Shown: positions 8,453-16,863, counted from the stretch's first letter. The stretch is 36,232 nucleotides of DNA from an uncultured Porphyromonadaceae bacterium (GCA_947177015.1 CAMWSV010000002.1:1-36232); one strand, 5' to 3'. The notes: generated by a model from the sequence alone, not told the origin. A program made the numbers and translations.

Positions 8453-8524
8453 ATTTCAAAGTATCTCAACTCATTAATTTCTATGCGACTCAATTCTTTT
8501 ATTTCAAAGAAACTCAATTCGTCT
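8453..8524. repeat. 24-bp tandem repeat, three degenerate copies, entering the DUF4296 gene end
   Basis: Units begin ATTTC at 8453, 8477 and 8501 and share a central CTCAA[CT]TC. The third copy supplies the last codons and stop of the DUF4296 gene (stop 8514-8516). The rest of the comEC-DUF4296 spacer (8391-8452) is AT-rich without a clear promoter. Confidence 0.75.
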
Positions 8525-9362
8525 CGCGGAGAGCGGGAGATTCCTTCAGGCGGCGATCTTTGACAAAGGTTTCATTAATCGCCGAGTCCGGCTTCACTTC
8601 CTTCTTTCTCGGCGGTGTAATCTTGCGTTTGAAACGCTGATTACTATAAGTCAACGAATCAAACGGAGCCTTCACAAGCGCTATACTGTCTATCCAGATG
8701 GATCTTCCCGTACGTTCAGCCCAAATGAATCCATATATACGCGATGCCTTCAGAGCCGTATCAGCCACTACTGTTAGTTCAGTATGTCCTCCATGAGTCT
8801 CCCGGCGAGTAAACGAGGATGTTCCATCCTCATAGTCAATCCCGATGAGTAGATCAAGACTTACATTCTCTTCACTGAATAATCTCCACTTCAGTTCCTC
8901 ACCCTTTTCCACCTTCTCGCCGGGCAATGCGAACGTCATGGCATCTCCGGCTGCAAAGTCAGTAAATTTGAAATAACCGGGCAATTCCCAGATATTATTT
9001 TCATTTTCTGTTTCCGGCATATTCCCACCTACCGACTTACGCATCTTTTTCAATCGCTTGTCTACCTTGGCATATAGCCTGTAATAATCATCGATATTGC
9101 GGGAATACCATGAGAAAGTGGAATCAAGCGTTACACGGTTAAGACCATGCTCTCGCAGGATGCGCTCACCAAGATCATGGCGAATGGAATCCGGGAACTG
9201 CGACATTGAGGAGGATTGCTCCAGAGCATCCGCCAAGAGTAAATCGGTCATCAGATCCACCATTTCGGAGTCGTCAAGCACATTCTCCGGACGCTTATCG
9301 CATCCGGTGGTAATCAACAGCATCACGAGTGCCGATAGAATCAATTTACTCTTATACCACAT
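8514..9362 (-). CDS. DUF4296 family lipoprotein
   Basis: A Bacteroidota-specific lipoprotein of unknown function. The N terminus is a type II signal: positive start, hydrophobic run and lipobox LITTGC with the lipidated Cys at residue 21, so the mature protein is membrane anchored, facing the periplasm or outside. Residues of about 25-110 match DUF4296 (pattern VDLMTDLLLADALEQSS and a helical YSRNIDDYYRLYAKVDKRL). The second half is beta-rich and polar, followed by a basic tail (KRKITPPRKKEVKPD). It starts 18 bases after lspA, the enzyme that would cut its own signal peptide, and such pairs with lspA and ileS are common in Bacteroidales. Its last codons come from a 24-bp tandem repeat, so the C terminus is probably not conserved. 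Confidence 0.88.
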   Translation of the reverse strand: MWYKSKLILSALVMLLITTGCDKRPENVLDDSEMVDLMTDLLLADALEQSSSMSQFPDSIRHDLGERILREHGLNRVTLDSTFSWYSRNIDDYYRLYAKVDKRLKKMRKSVGGNMPETENENNIWELPGYFKFTDFAAGDAMTFALPGEKVEKGEELKWRLFSEENVSLDLLIGIDYEDGTSSFTRRETHGGHTELTVVADTALKASRIYGFIWAERTGRSIWIDSIALVKAPFDSLTYSNQRFKRKITPPRKKEVKPDSAINETFVKDRRLKESPALRETN

Positions 9363-9380
9363 GATAATCCCCAGTTTACT

Positions 9381-10067
9381 TTACGAATTCTTTTTCGAAT
9401 TCTTCTTTTTGTCAAACAGATAATTGATGGCTTCAGAAGCCTGACGTGAATAGAAGAATATCATCATCAGCACCCCTACTGTAATGGCGGAATCTGCAAT
9501 ATTGAAGATATACTGGAAAAATTCAAATCGATGTCCTCCGATACCGGGCATCCAATCCGGCCATTCGATTGTGAAAAGCGGGAAATAGAGCATGTCAACT
9601 ACTCGCCCCTCAAACCACCCGGCATAACCCACCGTGGGGAACATCTCAGCCACTTCCGGAGGCATCGGATTGGTGAATATCTCGCCGTAGAATATGCAGT
9701 CGAAGATATTACCCGCCGCCCCTGCTATGATCAGTGCAAATGCTATGAAGAATCCTCTTGAATACTTCACGCTATTTACTATCAATTTCTTCATTGCCCA
9801 GCAGAATAGAATCACCGCTATGATACGCCCGAAGGTAAGAATGTATTTGTTAAACCACTCTATTCCGAACGCAAAACCATTATTCTCTATGAATTTGAGA
9901 TGAAACCAGGAGGTAATCTCCATATCCTCTCCCAAATAGAAGTTGGTCTTGATCCAAATCTTTAGCCACTGATCTGCCACTACAATCAGCAGGATTATAA
10001 TGGCTACGAGCCATCCGAGGTGGGATTCCCGGACAGCCCGCAGTCTATTTTCTGAGTTATTCGACAT
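9381..10067 (-). CDS. lspA: Lipoprotein signal peptidase (signal peptidase II)
   Basis: LspA is the inner-membrane aspartyl protease that removes lipoprotein signal peptides after lipidation. Seen: four hydrophobic helices; the family marks ENNGFAFG (61-68), GAAGNIFD (116-123), VVDMLYF with Asp158, and FNIADSAI with Asp192, the last two being the catalytic pair. About 30 residues sit between GNIFD and VVDM, longer than in E. coli but known in Bacteroidota. At 228 residues it is longer than most LspA, with a Lys/Asn/Ser tail (KKKNSKKNS) encoded by a tandem duplication of CGAATTCTT-type DNA. It lies between ileS and the DUF4296 lipoprotein on the same strand; a 174-base repeat-bearing spacer separates it from ileS. 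Confidence 0.96.
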   Translation of the reverse strand: MSNNSENRLRAVRESHLGWLVAIIILLIVVADQWLKIWIKTNFYLGEDMEITSWFHLKFIENNGFAFGIEWFNKYILTFGRIIAVILFCWAMKKLIVNSVKYSRGFFIAFALIIAGAAGNIFDCIFYGEIFTNPMPPEVAEMFPTVGYAGWFEGRVVDMLYFPLFTIEWPDWMPGIGGHRFEFFQYIFNIADSAITVGVLMMIFFYSRQASEAINYLFDKKKNSKKNS

Positions 10068-10122
10068 TCTTTTCAGTTACAATATTAATGTCTTGGAGTA
10101 TCATTTCAGTCTCTGAGTTTTA

Positions 10123-10198
10123 TTACAATCTCTGTATTCCGTTACAATTTCGGTATCCCGTTACTATCTCGGAATTCCGTTACTGTCTCGGAGTTAGT
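10123..10198. repeat. 19-bp tandem repeat, four copies, between ileS and lspA
   Basis: Units of 19 bp begin TTAC at 10123, 10142, 10161 and 10180 with consensus close to TTACAATCTCGGTATTCCG; the third contains the palindrome CGGAATTCCG. Weaker copies appear to continue toward lspA (10078-10122). The array fills most of the 174-base gap, which would be the 5' leader of lspA if it is read from an ileS promoter. Confidence 0.85.
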
Positions 10199-10241
10199 TT
10201 TCTATGCTCAGAGTTTGCATTTACCCGGGAGTACCGTTTAC

Positions 10242-13200
10242 TCAAAGTTTGCTCACCCTTACGTAAACCTTCAATCCGTCGATATCAAGTTCTTCTCCCT
10301 CATTGAGCGAGGAGTCGAGGGTAAGATTATCAGCGAGAACCTGAGATTTGATATATTCTCCGAATGATTCAACCGCTTCATCCACCTCCGGTACACTCTG
10401 CAGCACGATATCCACCCGGTCTGTGATGTCAAAATCACTGCTCTTTCGGATGTTCTGGATACGATTTACGAGTTCGCGGGCCATACCTTCGTTGCGAAGT
10501 TCGGGAGTCACGGTAATATCAAGCGCCACTGTAATGTTTCCATCATTGGTAACCTGCCAACCGGGGATATCCTCGGGGATGATCTCCACATCTTCCAATG
10601 TCACTACCGGTTCACCTTCGATTGCCGCAAACTTGAATTCACCTCCCTTTTCAAGTTGGAGTATATCCTCCTGACTCATTTCCGTTATAGCCTTGCCAAG
10701 TTGCTTCATCACCTTACCGAATTTCGGACCCAGTTTCTTGAAGTCGGCTTTCACTCGCTTCACAAGCCCACTCTCTTCATTGTTTACAATCTTGACCTCC
10801 TTGACGTTAACCTCGCCGGCAATCAGATTCTTTACCGCTTCAAGCGCCTCTTTCTGAGCAATATCGATTGCAGGAATAAGGAGTGTCGAAAGGGGCTGAC
10901 GCACTTTCAGATTCACTTTGCGACGCAATGCAAGCACATTTGAAGTCACTACCTGTGCCAGTTGCATTCGGTCTTCAAGAGCGGAGTCGATAAGTGTTTC
11001 ATCTACCTTCGGGAAGAGTTCGAGATGCACGGAAGCATACGAAGCATCCCTTACCGGAGCGGTCAGATCGCGCCACATCATATCAGAGAAGAATGGAGCG
11101 AACGGTGCCATCAGTTTTGCCAGTGTCACCAGGCATGTGTAGAGGGTCTGATAAGCGGCGAGTTTATCCTCATTCATCTCTCCACCCCAGAAACGCTTAC
11201 GATTGAGACGCACATACCAGTTCGATAGATTATCCCCTACGAATTCTTCAATAGCACGCGCTGCGCGGGTGGGTTCATAGTCGTTGAGTGACTCTTCCAC
11301 TGTCTTCACCAGCGTATTAAGCAGCGAGAGAATCCAACGATCGATTTCCGGACGTTCCTTAACGGGAATCTCGGGCTCGTCACCCGTGAATCCGTCAAGA
11401 TTGGCATACTGAGTGAAGAATTTATACGTGTTGTAGAGTGTCGAGAAGAGTTTTCTGCTCACTTCCATCACCCCGGCCTCATCATACTTCAGATTATCCC
11501 AGGGCTGTGAGTTCGAGATCATATACCATCTTACGGGATCCGATCCGAAACGATCAATATTATTGAAAGGGTCGATTGCATTGCCAAGTCGCTTCGACAT
11601 CTTCGCACCGTTCTTATCGAGTACGAGACCGTTTGAAATCACCGCCTTGTAAGCCACGGAATCAAATATCATCCCGGCGATAGCATGGAGCGTGAAGAAC
11701 CATCCGCGTGTCTGGTCCACACCCTCGGCGATAAAGTCAGCGGGATATACATCATGCGAATCCAACGCCTCCTTATTTTCAAACGGATAGTGAATCTGTG
11801 CGTAGGGCATTGCGCCTGAATCAAACCATACATCGATCAGGTCTGTCTCGCGCTTCATCGGCTTACCCTCTTTGCTTACCAGGATAATTTCATCTACATA
11901 CGGACGGTGTATATCGAATTTCGCATAATTCTCTTTTGAGTAATCTCCTGCCACGAACCCTTTCTCACGTATCGGATTGGATTTCATGAAGCCTGCCTCT
12001 ACACTCTTATCGATTTCTTTCACCAAATCGTCATACGATCCTATGATAATCTCTTCTTTGCCATCATCAGTCCGCCATATCGGGAGCGGCGTACCCCAAT
12101 AACGACTTCTGGATAGATTCCAGTCCTGAAGATTTTCAAGCCACTTGCCGAAGCGCCCGGAACCTGTAGAAGCAGGTTTCCACTTGATATTCTCATTGAG
12201 TGCCAGGAGTTTATCTTTAGAGGCTGTGGTGCGGATAAACCAACTGTCAAGCGGATAGTAAAGCACCGGCTTGTCCGTACGCCAGCAGTGGGGATAATTA
12301 TGCACATGCTTCTCAATTCTGAATGCCTTGCCGGATTGCTTCATCTCCATCGACAATATGATGTCAAGGTTCTCGGCATTAGAAGCCGCCTTCTCATCAT
12401 ATTTCCCGCCGGGATTGAATTTCGGGTCGTATGCATTCTTCACGTAGTCTCCCGCGTGGTGCTCATAGAGTTCCGTATTTACACACTTCTCAACAAATTC
12501 CGGTGCACATTCATCCAGAGGATAATACTTACCCTGAAGATCCACCATGGGACGTGTCTCACCCCTCTTGTTGATGATGAAGAGCGACGGAATGTCGGCA
12601 GCCTTAGCCACCTTGGCATCGTCCGCACCGAATGTCGGTGCGATGTGTACTATACCTGTACCATCTTCTGTAGTGACGTAATCACCGGGAATCACACGGA
12701 ACGCCGCTGAAGCGAGTTCCACAAATTTATCATTGCCGGCACTGAATACTTTCTCCGGATTCTTCTCCGCCGCCTCCTTGACGTATGCTTCTGAATGTTC
12801 GTCAAGTTTCTCGCAAGGTTTCACCCAAGGCATGAGTTGATCATATTTCATCCCCACGAGTTCCGTACCTTTCCAGCGTCCGCTTATCTCGTAAGGGATC
12901 ACCTTATCACCTTTATTATAGTCAGCCAGAGGCATCTTGCTCCCCTCGGCCTTGAAGTAAGAGGGGATGAGACACTCCGCCATCACTACGGTGACGGGCT
13001 CCCCTGTATAGGGATTATATGTGCGGATGGATACGTAGTCGATATTCGGACCCACACAGAGCGCCGTGTTTGAAGGCAGTGTCCAGGGAGTGGTGGTCCA
13101 TGCCATGAAGCAGGGTTCACCCCAACCGGTCATCTCCTCCTTCGGGTCGATTATACGGAAAAGAGCCGTGGCTGTCGTGTCCTTAACATCACGGTAGCAG

Positions 13201-13799
13201 CCGGGTTGATTCAACTCGTGGGTTGAGAGTCCGGTACCTGCAGCCGGAGAATACGGCTGAATAGTATATCCCTTATAGAGATAACCTTTCTTATAGAGTT
13301 GGGCGAGCAACCACCATACACTCTCGATGTATGCGTTGTCGTATGTGATATACGGATTTTCAAGATCAACCCAATATCCCATCTTGCGGGTCAGATCGGT
13401 CCATTCACGGGTGTATTTCATCACCTCTTTGCGGCAGGCATCATTATATTCATCGACACTGATCTTTTTGCCGATGTCCTCTTTTGTGATACCCAACGCC
13501 TTCTCCACACCAAGTTCTACCGGCAATCCGTGAGTGTCCCATCCTGCCTTACGGTTCACCCGGTAGCCCTGCATAGTCTTATATCGGCAAATAATATCCT
13601 TTATCGAACGAGCCATTACGTGATGAATACCCGGCATGCCGTTTGCCGACGGAGGTCCCTCGTAGAATACGAATGACGGACTGCCCTCCCTTACTTTCAT
13701 ACTCAATTCAAAGAGATTGTTCTTCTCCCAGTCAGATAGCATCTCCTTGTTGATATCGGAGAGATTGAGTTGCTTGTTGCGTTCTTTAAATTTTGCCAT
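10242..13799 (-). CDS. ileS: Isoleucyl-tRNA synthetase, long form
   Basis: IleRS charges tRNA-Ile in the cytoplasm and edits mischarged valine. It is a class I synthetase: the HIGH-type site is GIHH (57-60, in ANGMPGIHHVMARS), followed by AGWDTHGLPVE, and the KMSKS loop is KMSKR (733-737). The large editing insertion lies between them (e.g. MAWTTTPWTLPSN, the CP1 threonine-rich region, and DGTGIVHIAPTFG). The 1185-residue length, lack of a C-terminal zinc ribbon and long C-terminal domain indicate the eukaryote-like (type 2) group, whose members often tolerate mupirocin better than type 1; that is a family property, not shown here. The start at 13799 gives MAKFKERNKQLNLSD. The D-Ala ligase-like gene lies 53 bases upstream on the same strand. 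Confidence 0.98.
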   Translation of the reverse strand: MAKFKERNKQLNLSDINKEMLSDWEKNNLFELSMKVREGSPSFVFYEGPPSANGMPGIHHVMARSIKDIICRYKTMQGYRVNRKAGWDTHGLPVELGVEKALGITKEDIGKKISVDEYNDACRKEVMKYTREWTDLTRKMGYWVDLENPYITYDNAYIESVWWLLAQLYKKGYLYKGYTIQPYSPAAGTGLSTHELNQPGCYRDVKDTTATALFRIIDPKEEMTGWGEPCFMAWTTTPWTLPSNTALCVGPNIDYVSIRTYNPYTGEPVTVVMAECLIPSYFKAEGSKMPLADYNKGDKVIPYEISGRWKGTELVGMKYDQLMPWVKPCEKLDEHSEAYVKEAAEKNPEKVFSAGNDKFVELASAAFRVIPGDYVTTEDGTGIVHIAPTFGADDAKVAKAADIPSLFIINKRGETRPMVDLQGKYYPLDECAPEFVEKCVNTELYEHHAGDYVKNAYDPKFNPGGKYDEKAASNAENLDIILSMEMKQSGKAFRIEKHVHNYPHCWRTDKPVLYYPLDSWFIRTTASKDKLLALNENIKWKPASTGSGRFGKWLENLQDWNLSRSRYWGTPLPIWRTDDGKEEIIIGSYDDLVKEIDKSVEAGFMKSNPIREKGFVAGDYSKENYAKFDIHRPYVDEIILVSKEGKPMKRETDLIDVWFDSGAMPYAQIHYPFENKEALDSHDVYPADFIAEGVDQTRGWFFTLHAIAGMIFDSVAYKAVISNGLVLDKNGAKMSKRLGNAIDPFNNIDRFGSDPVRWYMISNSQPWDNLKYDEAGVMEVSRKLFSTLYNTYKFFTQYANLDGFTGDEPEIPVKERPEIDRWILSLLNTLVKTVEESLNDYEPTRAARAIEEFVGDNLSNWYVRLNRKRFWGGEMNEDKLAAYQTLYTCLVTLAKLMAPFAPFFSDMMWRDLTAPVRDASYASVHLELFPKVDETLIDSALEDRMQLAQVVTSNVLALRRKVNLKVRQPLSTLLIPAIDIAQKEALEAVKNLIAGEVNVKEVKIVNNEESGLVKRVKADFKKLGPKFGKVMKQLGKAITEMSQEDILQLEKGGEFKFAAIEGEPVVTLEDVEIIPEDIPGWQVTNDGNITVALDITVTPELRNEGMARELVNRIQNIRKSSDFDITDRVDIVLQSVPEVDEAVESFGEYIKSQVLADNLTLDSSLNEGEELDIDGLKVYVRVSKL

Positions 13800-13852
13800 A
13801 TTATGTAGGTGTGTATATGGTGTTCGATTTATTTTTATATTTCGGTTTCAGA

Positions 13853-15073
13853 TCAGTGCTTCGCACCTTTGGCTCCAAACTTGAATCCCCCTTTTGCGCC
13901 ACCTTTAAGTCCCGGCGACATAGCGAAAATATTGTGGTCATACGAGAAGGTCTTTCGTCCTGCCTCGCGTTTCCTGCGGAGTGCCAACTGCACCAATTGA
14001 TCCATCAGTTCGGGGAATTTGATTCCCGTTGCCTCCCAAAGATAGAATGACAGCGAACCGGGGATCGTATTTATTTCATTCACGTAGATTTCGCCGTCGG
14101 TCTCATCTATCATAACGTCGATTCGGCTCACACCGTGGCATGAGAGCACGCGAAATGTATCCTCAGCCATCTTGCGTATCTTGGCGGATACCTCATCAGG
14201 CAAATCAGCAGGAATACGCTTCGCACTCGCCTGCATTCCTGCATTTGTCTTGGTACCCCCCATGTATTTATCTTCATACGATAGGAAGTCCCCCGTCTTG
14301 ATCGGTTCTTCGCAGACACTGCTCCGGTGGTCATCCGCATCTCCGAGCACACTGCAGTTGATCTCTTTGAGTTTGCCAACACAGTGCTCCACGATAAGGC
14401 GCTGCGAGAATTTCTCGGCGTTGTTGATCTTATCGATGAGTTCCTCTCTGTTGGTGGCTTTGCCTATACCTACGCTCGAACCGAGGTTGGCTGGTTTCAC
14501 AATCACCGGATAGCCGAGTTTGTCCTCCACTCTGGCGATTACCGCATCCTTGTCAGAGAGCCATTGTTTGTCGGTAAACCATACATAGTCCACCACCGGA
14601 ATACCCTCCGACCTCAATATCATCTTCATCGTGATCTTATCCATACCGTTGGCGCTGGAGAGGGTGTTGCATCCGGCAAAGGGGATACCGATTGTTTCGA
14701 GCACACCTTCGAAGATGCCGTCCTCACCATTGGTGCCGTGAAGTATGGGAATCGCCACATGGAGTTCATCCACAGGCTTCACACCTTTTGAAAAGAGACC
14801 ACCCCCTGCCTTGACGGGATAAAGATTATAATCGCCGTATATGGGACGCATATACACCTCCTGAGCCTTATTCTCAAGTTCAGCAAGGTTCTTATAATTT
14901 TCTATATCGAGAAGAGCATCTCCGGTGAGCCATTTCCCTTTCTTGGTGATATAAATAGGGATGATGTCATATTTATTCTTATCCATGGCGGCAATGCCCT
15001 GAAGTGCCGAAAGTACGGAAATTTCATGCTCTACCGATCGACCTCCGAAAAAAATGCCTACTTTTGTCTTCAT
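13853..15073 (-). CDS. ddl: D-alanine--D-alanine ligase family protein (ATP-grasp) with Gly/Lys tail
   Basis: Ddl joins two D-alanines with ATP to make the peptidoglycan stem terminus. Seen: the N-terminal GGRSVEHEIS with Glu15, the HGTNGEDGIFEG block, ATP-grasp core VIVKPANLGSSVGI, and the metal/phosphate site SRIDVMIDE plus YVNEINTIPGSLSFYLWE. The last motif differs from the NTLPG(F/M)T of classical DdlA/DdlB and suits a subfamily common in Firmicutes; this may be a second, divergent ligase, and its exact product (D-Ala-D-Ala or another D-Ala-X) is not proved by sequence. After the normal end (about residue 385) comes GLKGGAKGGFKFGAKGAKH, a repetitive basic tail of about 20 residues. A weak promoter box and a terminator of the preceding gene lie just upstream, so it may start its own transcript with ileS following. 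Confidence 0.85.
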   Translation of the reverse strand: MKTKVGIFFGGRSVEHEISVLSALQGIAAMDKNKYDIIPIYITKKGKWLTGDALLDIENYKNLAELENKAQEVYMRPIYGDYNLYPVKAGGGLFSKGVKPVDELHVAIPILHGTNGEDGIFEGVLETIGIPFAGCNTLSSANGMDKITMKMILRSEGIPVVDYVWFTDKQWLSDKDAVIARVEDKLGYPVIVKPANLGSSVGIGKATNREELIDKINNAEKFSQRLIVEHCVGKLKEINCSVLGDADDHRSSVCEEPIKTGDFLSYEDKYMGGTKTNAGMQASAKRIPADLPDEVSAKIRKMAEDTFRVLSCHGVSRIDVMIDETDGEIYVNEINTIPGSLSFYLWEATGIKFPELMDQLVQLALRRKREAGRKTFSYDHNIFAMSPGLKGGAKGGFKFGAKGAKH

Positions 15074-15096
15074 CTTAATTTACATCGTTTAGTTTG

Positions 15097-15104
15097 CAAA
15101 TTTA
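15097..15104 (-). promoter_or_regulatory. Candidate -7 box for the ddl-ileS unit
   Basis: On the minus strand this reads TAAATTTG, an exact TAnnTTTG match, 23 bases before the ddl start. No good TTTG lies 19-21 bases upstream, so only the -7 half is supported. Confidence 0.4.
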
Positions 15105-15161
15105 ATAAAAAATATTGAATAAATGATGTAACTCAACTCGCATATTCACATATATCCATAT

Positions 15162-15208
15162 AAAAAAACTCTGCAGGGCTTGTTGATTGCTTCAACACCC
15201 TTACAGAG
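15162..15208 (-). terminator. Terminator downstream of the 64-residue protein gene
   Basis: Arms 15169-15186 and 15191-15208 pair with a mismatch and a two-base bulge (CTCTG/CAGAG, GGG/CCC, TGTTGA/TCAACA). Seven A's at 15162-15168 become a U run on the minus-strand transcript. It would isolate ddl from the gene upstream. Between here and 15397 I see only two imperfect 23-bp units (GAGTT...CCCTCG, 15312 and 15335) and no convincing gene. Confidence 0.7.
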
Positions 15209-15397
15209 CATACATTTAAGCATGAAAAAATTGTTATTTCCTATTTTCCGCAGTATTCGCTTGTGTAGCGGATTAACTCCGGTTGATCGCGGGCAACTCC
15301 GCCCACAGAAGGAGTTGTTACCCTCGCTAAGGATGAGTTCACCCTCGGTAAAGTGCGTTTTTACCCGGAAAGGCTATCACGCCGCATAGCAAAGCGT

Positions 15398-15592
15398 TTA
15401 CTTCTTTCCGAAACCGAAGATACCCTTTCCGTCGGTCTTCTCTTCCACGAAGTCCTCTACCTTATCCTTGGCGTTTTCAATAACTTCTTTACCCTTTTCA
15501 GAGTTGATAAATTCTTTGGCTTTGTCCATCCCTGCCTTCACTGTGTCATTATTCAGCAGGTCAGCGGCTTTGTCTTTAAGTGAGTCCAACAT
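15398..15592 (-). CDS. Small helical protein of 64 residues, function unknown
   Basis: The ORF track gives 111 residues from 15733, but the first 47 (MYTQGLSKG...) look like translated spacer. From ATG 15592 the protein reads MLDSLKDKAADLLNND and is then a run of charged amphipathic helix with 11-residue-like periodicity (KAKEFINSEKGKEVIENAKDKVEDF), ending in a Gly/Phe/Lys tail (GKGIFGFGKK). This resembles small LEA-like or MT0933-type antitoxin-like proteins in composition only; I do not claim homology. No signal peptide or membrane segment. A terminator follows about 190 bases downstream. It is divergent from dapA across a 374-base spacer. No toxin partner is adjacent. Confidence 0.65.
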   Translation of the reverse strand: MLDSLKDKAADLLNNDTVKAGMDKAKEFINSEKGKEVIENAKDKVEDFVEEKTDGKGIFGFGKK

Positions 15593-15782
15593 AACAGCAA
15601 TTTTTAAACGGTTATTAATTATTATATAATGACTTACATCATTGTCGCGGTCGTCAATTCGCACAGCGTCCGATGCCTGGAGCAGCCTAATTTCATTCCG
15701 GACCAAGCCTTTACTCAATCCTTGCGTATACATCAGCCGTCTCTCTGATGTTATAACAATCCTTCCCTCTTTTAGTTCACGT

Positions 15783-15845
15783 TTCGAGTATCTCTACTTT
15801 AAATTCGAGTATCTCTACTTTAAATTCGAGTATCTCTACTTTAAA
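15783..15845. repeat. Three perfect 21-bp tandem copies
   Basis: TTCGAGTATCTCTACTTTAAA is present without change at 15783-15803, 15804-15824 and 15825-15845. The array sits in the divergent spacer between the 64-residue protein gene and dapA, about 70 bases upstream of the dapA -33 element. The identity of the copies suggests recent expansion. The rest of the spacer (15593-15782) shows no other feature I can support. Confidence 0.95.
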
Positions 15846-15913
15846 ATAGTGTAAAGACTTTTTCCATCGTCGAATGATTGGATAGAAATAAATAAGAGAT
15901 TTAATGTATAGAT

Positions 15914-15945
15914 TTTGGGAGATTAAAGATTATTTGCTAAATTTG
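15914..15945 (+). promoter_or_regulatory. Bacteroides-type promoter of dapA
   Basis: TTTG (15914-15917), 20 bases, then TAAATTTG (15938-15945): both boxes and the spacing fit the Bacteroides sigma-ABfr consensus. Transcription would begin near 15951, leaving a leader of about 16 bases before the dapA ATG. There is no room for a lysine riboswitch. Confidence 0.8.
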
Positions 15946-15966
15946 AAACTGAAATAATATTTTCTT

Positions 15967-16863
15967 ATGGCAAAATTCAATCTTGAGGGACTTGGTATCG
16001 CTCTCGTCACCCCTTTTAAGGCAGACAAATCAATAGATTTCGGTGCGTTAGGTCGACTCGTAGATTTTCAGATAGAGGCAGGAGCAGATTTTCTCGTGGT
16101 ACTCGGCACCACCGGCGAAACCCCGACCCTTTCGCCCGACGAACAGTTGCAGGTGCGCAATTTCATAATCCAGCACAACGCCGGCAGAGTTCCCCTCGTG
16201 CTCGGCTTCGGCGGTAACAATACCATGGAGATCTGTCGCCGTCTCGGGGCTGAAAATTTCGACGGTTTCTCCGCCATCCTCTCTGTAGTGCCCTTCTACA
16301 ATAAACCCTCCCAGGAGGGAATATTCCGCCACTATTCCGAAATCGCCACCGCAAGCCCCCTCCCAATCATCCTATATAATGTGCCCGGACGCACCGGCGT
16401 CAACATGACCGTCGAAACTACCCTGCGCCTCGCCCACGCCCACAAAAATATCATCGGCATCAAAGAGGCTTCCGGCAATTTTATGCAGATTGAGGAAATC
16501 ATCAAAAATAAACCACGCCATTTCAATCTGGTATCGGGCGACGATGGTATCACCTACCCCCTCATGACATTGGGTGCCACCGGAGTTATCTCTGTGATTG
16601 GCAACGCCTTCCCCAAGGAGTTCGGCACTATGGTACGGAAGTGTCTCGACGGTGATTTCAAAGCAGCACTCCCGCTGCATTTCCAGTTTCAGGAACTCTT
16701 CAATCTCCTCTTCGTAGACGGCAACCCCGCCGGCGTGAAATGCACACTCAACGCTCTGGGTATGATCGAAAACGAACTCCGTCTGCCCCTTGTGCCCACC
16801 CGGCTGAGCACCAACGAAAAAATTCATGCCATCTGCGAAGTATTACGCAATTTAAACGATTGA
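15967..16863 (+). CDS. dapA: 4-hydroxy-tetrahydrodipicolinate synthase
   Basis: DapA condenses pyruvate with aspartate semialdehyde in the cytoplasm, the first committed step to diaminopimelate and lysine. The TIM-barrel aldolase marks are present: GTTGE (47-51), Tyr111 in VVPFYNKPSQEG, Tyr137 in ILYNVPGRTGV with Arg142, and the Schiff-base Lys166 in GIKEASGN. At 298 residues the length is normal. Start at 15967 follows a well-matched promoter. dnaG starts 27 bases downstream and is likely co-transcribed, although the two have no metabolic link. Confidence 0.98.
   Translation: MAKFNLEGLGIALVTPFKADKSIDFGALGRLVDFQIEAGADFLVVLGTTGETPTLSPDEQLQVRNFIIQHNAGRVPLVLGFGGNNTMEICRRLGAENFDGFSAILSVVPFYNKPSQEGIFRHYSEIATASPLPIILYNVPGRTGVNMTVETTLRLAHAHKNIIGIKEASGNFMQIEEIIKNKPRHFNLVSGDDGITYPLMTLGATGVISVIGNAFPKEFGTMVRKCLDGDFKAALPLHFQFQELFNLLFVDGNPAGVKCTLNALGMIENELRLPLVPTRLSTNEKIHAICEVLRNLND

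Noticed and set aside
10123-10198. CRISPR array
   Set aside because: The repeats here and in other spacers are contiguous, with no unique spacers between units and no cas genes.
13853-15073. Vancomycin-resistance (Van) ligase
   Set aside because: No vanH or vanX neighbours are present, and the motif difference alone does not show D-Lac or D-Ser specificity.
15180-15389. 69-residue + strand ORF between ddl and the small gene
   Set aside because: It begins inside a minus-strand terminator hairpin and has no domain-like composition.
15593-15733. N-terminal 47 residues of the 111-residue ORF
   Set aside because: The extension reads as translated spacer; the amphipathic protein starts naturally at ATG 15592.
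15938-15966. Lysine riboswitch before dapA
   Set aside because: The predicted leader is only about 16 bases long, far too short for the aptamer.
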